The notes under the pieces were generated by a model that worked only from the letters and a program-made list of their open reading frames with translations, did no database searches and had not been told where the DNA came from. Of a stretch of DNA of 64,000 nucleotides, positions 60,548 through 64,000 are shown piece after piece. Position 1 is the first letter of the stretch. Every line of letters starts with the position of its first letter. Origin of the DNA: Pelagomonas calceolata (lineage: Eukaryota > Sar > Pelagophyceae > Pelagomonadales > Pelagomonadaceae); assembly GCA_918797485.1 (NCBI GenBank), contig CAKKNE010000005.1:1426001-1490000 (forward strand), given 5' to 3'. The position numbers and the translations under genes are program-made.

Positions 60548-60761
60548 CTTTGCTCTTTGTCGACGTTCACCCTTCGCGCCGCGCGTCTGGCGTGTTTTTT
60601 TTTAGCTCAAGCCTCAAGGCCAGAGATGCACAGACTTAACCAGCGCGAGTCGGGAGATTACTCAGACCGACCCGTGGGCATCAGAAGATCGCCCCTTATT
60701 CGGCCCAGCCGCGTCCTGATGACTGTAAGGCCTGAAAAAAGCACAGCCCACAAAGCTCGAC

Positions 60762-60784
60762 CTAGCGGCCTGTAAGACACTAGC
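60762..60784. repeat. GCTAG-type bipartite upstream element, copy 13
   Basis: CTAGCGGCCTGTAAG then ACACTAGCAAGC, between divergent genes, 215 bp from the ATG at 60547 and 172 bp from the ATG at 60956. No other gene is seen in 60548-60955. Confidence 0.85.
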
Positions 60785-60955
60785 AAGCTGGGTAAGCTTG
60801 GCTGGGCCATCTGGCCAGGCTAGGCACGTACCACGCTCACAATTACTTCTGCCGCTCCCTCGTTTCACTGGTCGACACGCTCTTTGAGCCAATCCATCGC
60901 TGCGGACACTGCAGGCCTAGCAAAGCCAAGGACCCCTCGCCGCGGAGCCGCAGCA

Positions 60956-61315
60956 ATGCCGCCGGAAGACGCAACAACGCGCGCGCGCGTCGAACATTTA
61001 TTAGGACGCCGCCTGCGCTTCACGCTGCGGAGCGACGCGAACGGCGAGCGCGACGAGCGCGTCGTGACGGGCACGTTTCAATGTTTGGACCGCCACCGCA
61101 ACTTTATACTGCGGGACGCGTCGGAGCTGCGCATCTTTAAAGTAGGGGCGGGAATACAAAAAAGGCGGCGCGCGCTGGGCGCCGCGCTGGTGCCGGGCCG
61201 GCACCTGACCAAGGTCGAGGCGCTCCGGGGCGATTTGGACGCGGCCCGAGCCGTCGAAGACGGCCCGTTCCGCGGCGCCGTCGACCTGAGCTTGAGCGGT
61301 GTTGGCATAAGCTAG
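60956..61315 (+). CDS. Sm-like protein of the NAA38/LSMD1 type
   Basis: A 119-residue protein starting MPPEDATTRARVEHLLGRRL. The Sm1 part reads RRLRFTLRSD with a short insert, then GTFQCLDRHRNFILRDASEL. The Sm2 part reads LGAALVPGRHLTKVEAL, where GRH replaces the RG of ordinary Sm proteins, as in NAA38 (auxiliary subunit of the NatC acetyltransferase). The charged C-terminus ends DLSLSGVGIS. The stop TAG at 61313-61315 overlaps the stop of the opposite RRM gene. The start avoids an upstream TTG. Confidence 0.75.
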   Translation: MPPEDATTRARVEHLLGRRLRFTLRSDANGERDERVVTGTFQCLDRHRNFILRDASELRIFKVGAGIQKRRRALGAALVPGRHLTKVEALRGDLDAARAVEDGPFRGAVDLSLSGVGIS

Positions 61316-61935
61316 AATTGGTTACCCCGCGGCTTCGGCCGCCGCACTTCCACAAATGACGTCTGGTGCTCGGCGTGCTCGAACTGGTGCATGCGCGTCG
61401 CGAGGACCGCGTCGACCATGGCCGCGTGCGCGTACGTGACGAAGCCAAAGGACCGCTCCGCGTTCAGCTCCACCCTGTCGATCGTCCCGAACCGCTCGAA
61501 GTGCCTCCGAAACCGCTCCTCCGTCGTCACCTTGGGCACGCCGCCCACGAAGACGCGGCGCGGCTCCTGGTAGCCCCCCGGGAACGCGTCGTGCGGCCGC
61601 GCGCGGTCGTCGGCCGTGCGCAGGCGGTGGCGGCTCCGCGACCGCGACCGCGACCGCGACATTGACCGCGACGGCGAGCGCCGCCTCCGCCGCCGGTCGT
61701 AGTCGTCCCGCGGCCGCCGCTCGTCGTCGTCGCGGGAGCGGCGCCGCCGCTCGTCGCCGCGGCGGTCCCGCGCGTAGCCCCGGTCGTCGTCGCGCGGGCG
61801 CCGCGAGTGGCCGCCGCCGTCGGCCCCGCGGCCCGGGCGGTCGTAGCCGCGGGCGCGCAGTCGGTCGATGCTGCGCTCGTCGCGTCGACGGTCGTAGCGA
61901 TCCATGCGTCTGTCGTCGCCGCGCTGCCGGTCCAT
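61312..61935 (-). CDS. RRM protein with an Arg/Asp/Ser-rich head
   Basis: A 207-residue protein starting MDRQRGDDRRMDRYDRRRDE. The first 105 residues are Arg/Asp-rich, then RS repeats (SPSRSMSRSRSRSRSRHR). One RRM follows at about 126-200 with RNP2 RRVFVGGVP and RNP1 RSFGFVTYA. It resembles SR-type or transformer-2-like splicing factors. It is probably nuclear, regulated by SR kinases (family knowledge). It is divergent from the zinc-ribbon gene, sharing a GCTAG element in the gap. Confidence 0.85.
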   Translation of the reverse strand: MDRQRGDDRRMDRYDRRRDERSIDRLRARGYDRPGRGADGGGHSRRPRDDDRGYARDRRGDERRRRSRDDDERRPRDDYDRRRRRRSPSRSMSRSRSRSRSRHRLRTADDRARPHDAFPGGYQEPRRVFVGGVPKVTTEERFRRHFERFGTIDRVELNAERSFGFVTYAHAAMVDAVLATRMHQFEHAEHQTSFVEVRRPKPRGNQF

Positions 61936-62102
61936 CTCCAATGCCGAAGGCCAAGAGGGCTGCCCGTAATTGCTGGCCTTGGTACCGGAGCCCTTCTAAT
62001 TTCTCACGGGCAGCCACGAGTGAATGGTTCGACGAGTTCCAGAGCCACAGCCTTTGGACATGCCCAGCGGCCGCACAATACCTCGTGTTCGAAGCCGTAC
62101 GA

Positions 62103-62126
62103 GCTAGCGGCATGTAAGATACTAGC
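62103..62126. repeat. GCTAG-type bipartite upstream element, copy 14
   Basis: GCTAGCGGCATGTAAG then ATACTAGC, almost exactly midway between divergent ATGs: 168 bp from 61935 and 159 bp from 62285. Nothing else is seen in 61936-62284. Confidence 0.85.
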
Positions 62127-62284
62127 AATCCGCACGCGGTCGCAACGCTCGAGCGCTCAGTACGCTCTACTCGCCGCGCTGGACGCCAAGCGGTGATTCG
62201 TCGATCGCTTTCCGGCCCGCTGATAAGACCCCAAGCGAGACAGAACGCGACCAGGGTGGCAGCCCCACAACAACGAGCACAATC

Positions 62285-62767
62285 ATGGGCAAGGGCGGCT
62301 GCCGCCACGTGATCAACGCCCAGTGCTCCATCTTCATGGGCGACAAGAAGACGGGCGCCTGGTTCGACTGCCCCGAGTGCTACGAGGAAGTTATGGGCAA
62401 ACGCCTCGACCTCGCAATTATCGAGTCGCCCTTGACTCTGGTCTGCAAGGCCTGCCGCCAGCTCTTCCAGAAGGATTTGAGGATCTTTGATGAGGATGAT
62501 GCCGTTTGTCCGCACTGCGGCAACGCCTACGTGATACCTGCGATGACGCCCGAAAGTTGCTTGGTGCGGGAGGCGGCGCAGCTCTGCGAGCGTGCCATGG
62601 AGGAGGCTCTGAAAGGGCCCCTGGACGTGGGGAATGGGTTGGCCATGTCCAGCAATTTTGAGCATCTGGTGGACTATTCTGAATTACCGGCGTCGATGCG
62701 TCCAAAAGCGACGGCGGACCAGCCGCTCAACCTGGGGGGGCGGCCGGCGCGGAAGAAGAAGAAGTAA
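62285..62767 (+). CDS. Zinc-ribbon protein, unknown
   Basis: A 160-residue protein starting MGKGGCRHVINAQCSIFMGD. Three Cys pairs suggest two zinc sites: WFDCPECYEE (about 27-36), LVCKACRQLF (about 52-61) and AVCPHCGNAYVIP (about 73-85). A helical part (LVREAAQLCERAMEEALKGP) and a basic tail ending ARKKKK, possibly a nuclear signal, follow. Well-behaved composition indicates a real conserved protein, but I cannot name the family. The mRNA start probably lies near the GCTAG element. Confidence 0.7.
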   Translation: MGKGGCRHVINAQCSIFMGDKKTGAWFDCPECYEEVMGKRLDLAIIESPLTLVCKACRQLFQKDLRIFDEDDAVCPHCGNAYVIPAMTPESCLVREAAQLCERAMEEALKGPLDVGNGLAMSSNFEHLVDYSELPASMRPKATADQPLNLGGRPARKKKK

Positions 62768-63147
62768 GCTTTGTTCATATAGCCTGTCGGCCAGATCCGT
62801 CGCTTCGAGTGCGTCGTCGTGCGGAAATGCGCACGATGGGACCGAACACCCGTCTTTGTGATACGCGGGCTGCTACGAGGCCTCGCAAACGCGCCCGACG
62901 GCTAAAAGTTCAAACTGGGCCAGCTCCGCACTAGCTAGCTCCGTGCTGAAGCTCTCCCGGACTGGGCTCCCACACTCGCGAGGTCGGCACGCGCGCGGCG
63001 ACGAGCAGCCCCTCCGGGGGAGGGTCCTTTATCACAAAAACCAGGGGCGCCCGGCGGCGGCGCCCGGCGGGGCCGAGGCACGATCAAATTTGGCAGCCCC
63101 CGGGGCCATTTCTCGCAGCTCGGCGGCCTTGTGCCCCGGCCCCGACC
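62768..63147. other. Intergenic gap
   Basis: 380 bp between two plus-strand genes. It has GCACTAGCTAGCTCCG at about 62930, which shares CTAG words with the dispersed element but not its spacing. No gene is seen. Confidence 0.4.
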
Positions 63148-63360
63148 ATGGACGCCATGGCCGCGGCCGCCTCCAAAATGAAAAACGAGGCGACGAGCGC
63201 GTCGACGCCGCCGAAGAAGAAGTCGACGCGCGTCGCCGAGGCGATCCGGGCGTGGCGGCGCTGCCCGAAGGCCTGGCGCGCCAAGTTGGTTGAAGGCGGC
63301 GAACCGGGGACCTCCGAGGTCGAGAAGCTGAAGCGCGCGGAGAAGAGGAAGGGCACATAG
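63148..63360 (+). CDS. Small basic protein, unknown
   Basis: A 70-residue frame starting MDAMAAAASKMKNEATSAST, then PPKKKSTRVAEAIRAWRRCP and a helix ending EVEKLKRAEKRKGT. The Pro-Lys-Lys-Lys and Trp-rich middle recall HMG-type or histone-like small proteins, but there is no clear match. It may be real because it starts with ATG in a coding-like frame, yet it could also be chance. Confidence 0.35.
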   Translation: MDAMAAAASKMKNEATSASTPPKKKSTRVAEAIRAWRRCPKAWRAKLVEGGEPGTSEVEKLKRAEKRKGT

Positions 63361-63491
63361 CCTCGCGCGCGTTACGGCCGGAACGCCGCGCTCGCCCGGC
63401 GACGGAGGGGTGGGCGTAACTTAATAGGAAAATTCCCCTCCTCCACGTTTCCGCCACGCTCCCCTGCGCTCCGAAGCAGGCGTCGCGCCGC

Positions 63492-63513
63492 GCTAGTGGT
63501 GTAAGACACTAGC
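63492..63513. repeat. GCTAG-type bipartite upstream element, copy 15
   Basis: GCTAGTGGTGTAAG then ACACTAGC, 166 bp upstream of the RRM gene at 63679. The rest of 63361-63678 shows nothing else. Confidence 0.8.
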
Positions 63514-63678
63514 AAACAGCAGAGCAGAGCGCAAGGCCGCAAAACCAAGAGCTTGGGGCGGCACACTCGACAATTCACATACAGGACCGCCAGCATCAAT
63601 CCCAGCGGTGCTCCAAGGAGCGCGAGCCGTCCTGCCAAAGCAGAGCGGGCCCGGCACCTACGAGCTGCAGCGCAAAAC

Positions 63679-64000
63679 ATGGCAGACGACGACGCGGAGG
63701 CCTTCCGGCGCGAGGTCTACGGAGATGATGGAGGCAGAGCGCGGGACGACGCCGCGCCGCCGTCGATGCGGGGCCGGCGGTTATTTGTGAGAGGCCTGCC
63801 CTACGACTGGGACCGCGAGCGCGTGCGGCGGGAGCTCTCGAAATTTGGAGAGGTCGAGAGGTTGGAGCTGCCTAAAGCGAGAAGGGGTTGTGGATTCGTG
63901 GACTACGCGACGGAACGGAGCGCGTCGAAGGCATTCGTGGCGCTCGACGGACGGCCCCTCGGGCATCGGAGGGACGTGCTCTGCCAGATGCGCGTCGAGC
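63679..64000 (+). CDS. RRM protein, partial (runs off the window)
   Basis: Starts MADDDAEAFRREVYGDDGGR and continues past the right edge; 107 residues are visible. One RRM lies at about 33-107 with RNP2 RRLFVRGLP and RNP1 RRGCGFVDYA, then SKAFVALDGRPLGHRRDVLC. A short acidic head precedes it. An RNA-processing role is likely; the rest of the protein is needed to say more. Confidence 0.8.
   Translation, partial: MADDDAEAFRREVYGDDGGRARDDAAPPSMRGRRLFVRGLPYDWDRERVRRELSKFGEVERLELPKARRGCGFVDYATERSASKAFVALDGRPLGHRRDVLCQMRVE

Overview
The window looks like nuclear DNA of a small, GC-rich, gene-dense eukaryote. Histones H3 and H4 carry animal-type 3' stem-loops. GT-AG introns are few and short (35-121 nt). 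There is an AP-1 sigma adaptin, a URB1-type ribosome-biogenesis factor, an ATX1 copper chaperone and SMYD, AP2 and F-box proteins. A small membrane protein at 36.1-36.6 kb starts with a signal peptide followed by a CFVSP motif, as in plastid proteins of secondary red-lineage algae, and a YidD-like protein also fits a plastid. Pro-Thr repeat surface proteins, a lectin-bearing OSCA/TMEM63-like channel and introner-like introns point to a photosynthetic stramenopile. A pelagophyte relative of Aureococcus or Pelagomonas is my inference, not a proof.

Layout. 0-6 kb: end of an unknown gene, an MFS transporter, a CS-ankyrin protein and a membrane-anchored kelch-TauD fusion. 6-18 kb: AP2 factor, CREST-like membrane protein, Pro-Thr surface protein, WW-like coiled-coil protein, SMYD-like methyltransferase, AP-1 sigma, ROK sugar kinase with a C-terminal membrane helix, a basic Ala/Pro protein and an F-box gene. 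18-24 kb: one URB1-like gene in two exons. 24-30.5 kb: methyltransferase-flavin oxidase fusion, TenA-like protein, several unknowns and ATX1 with an introner-like intron. 30.7-32 kb: divergent H3/H4 pair sharing an inverted-repeat promoter. 32-39 kb: lectin-channel, FAM210/DUF1279-like protein, unknown, cupin/JmjC-like oxygenase. 39-50 kb: large FHA protein, unknown large protein, a gene-poor 2 kb stretch and a WW-BRCT protein. 50-57.5 kb: a stray copy of the FHA gene tail, a TerD-EF-hand-WD40 protein and a tandem 1.05 kb duplication of an orphan gene. 57.5-64 kb: RGG protein, YidD, ferric-reductase-like protein, Sm-like protein, two RRM proteins and a zinc-ribbon protein.

Genes are packed tail to tail: one convergent pair shares a CTAG for both stop codons and another has 2 bp between stops. 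The most striking unexplained signal is a 20-25 bp bipartite element, GCTAGTGTCTTAC followed by AGGCCGCTAGC, present in about 15 clear copies. Most lie 65-320 bp upstream of start codons, in either orientation, between divergent genes or upstream of single genes, and none lies in tail-to-tail gaps. It looks like a promoter element or a tiny dispersed repeat that settled in promoters.

Starts given here are the first plausible ATG. No retroelement, transposase, CRISPR array, rRNA or convincing tRNA was seen.
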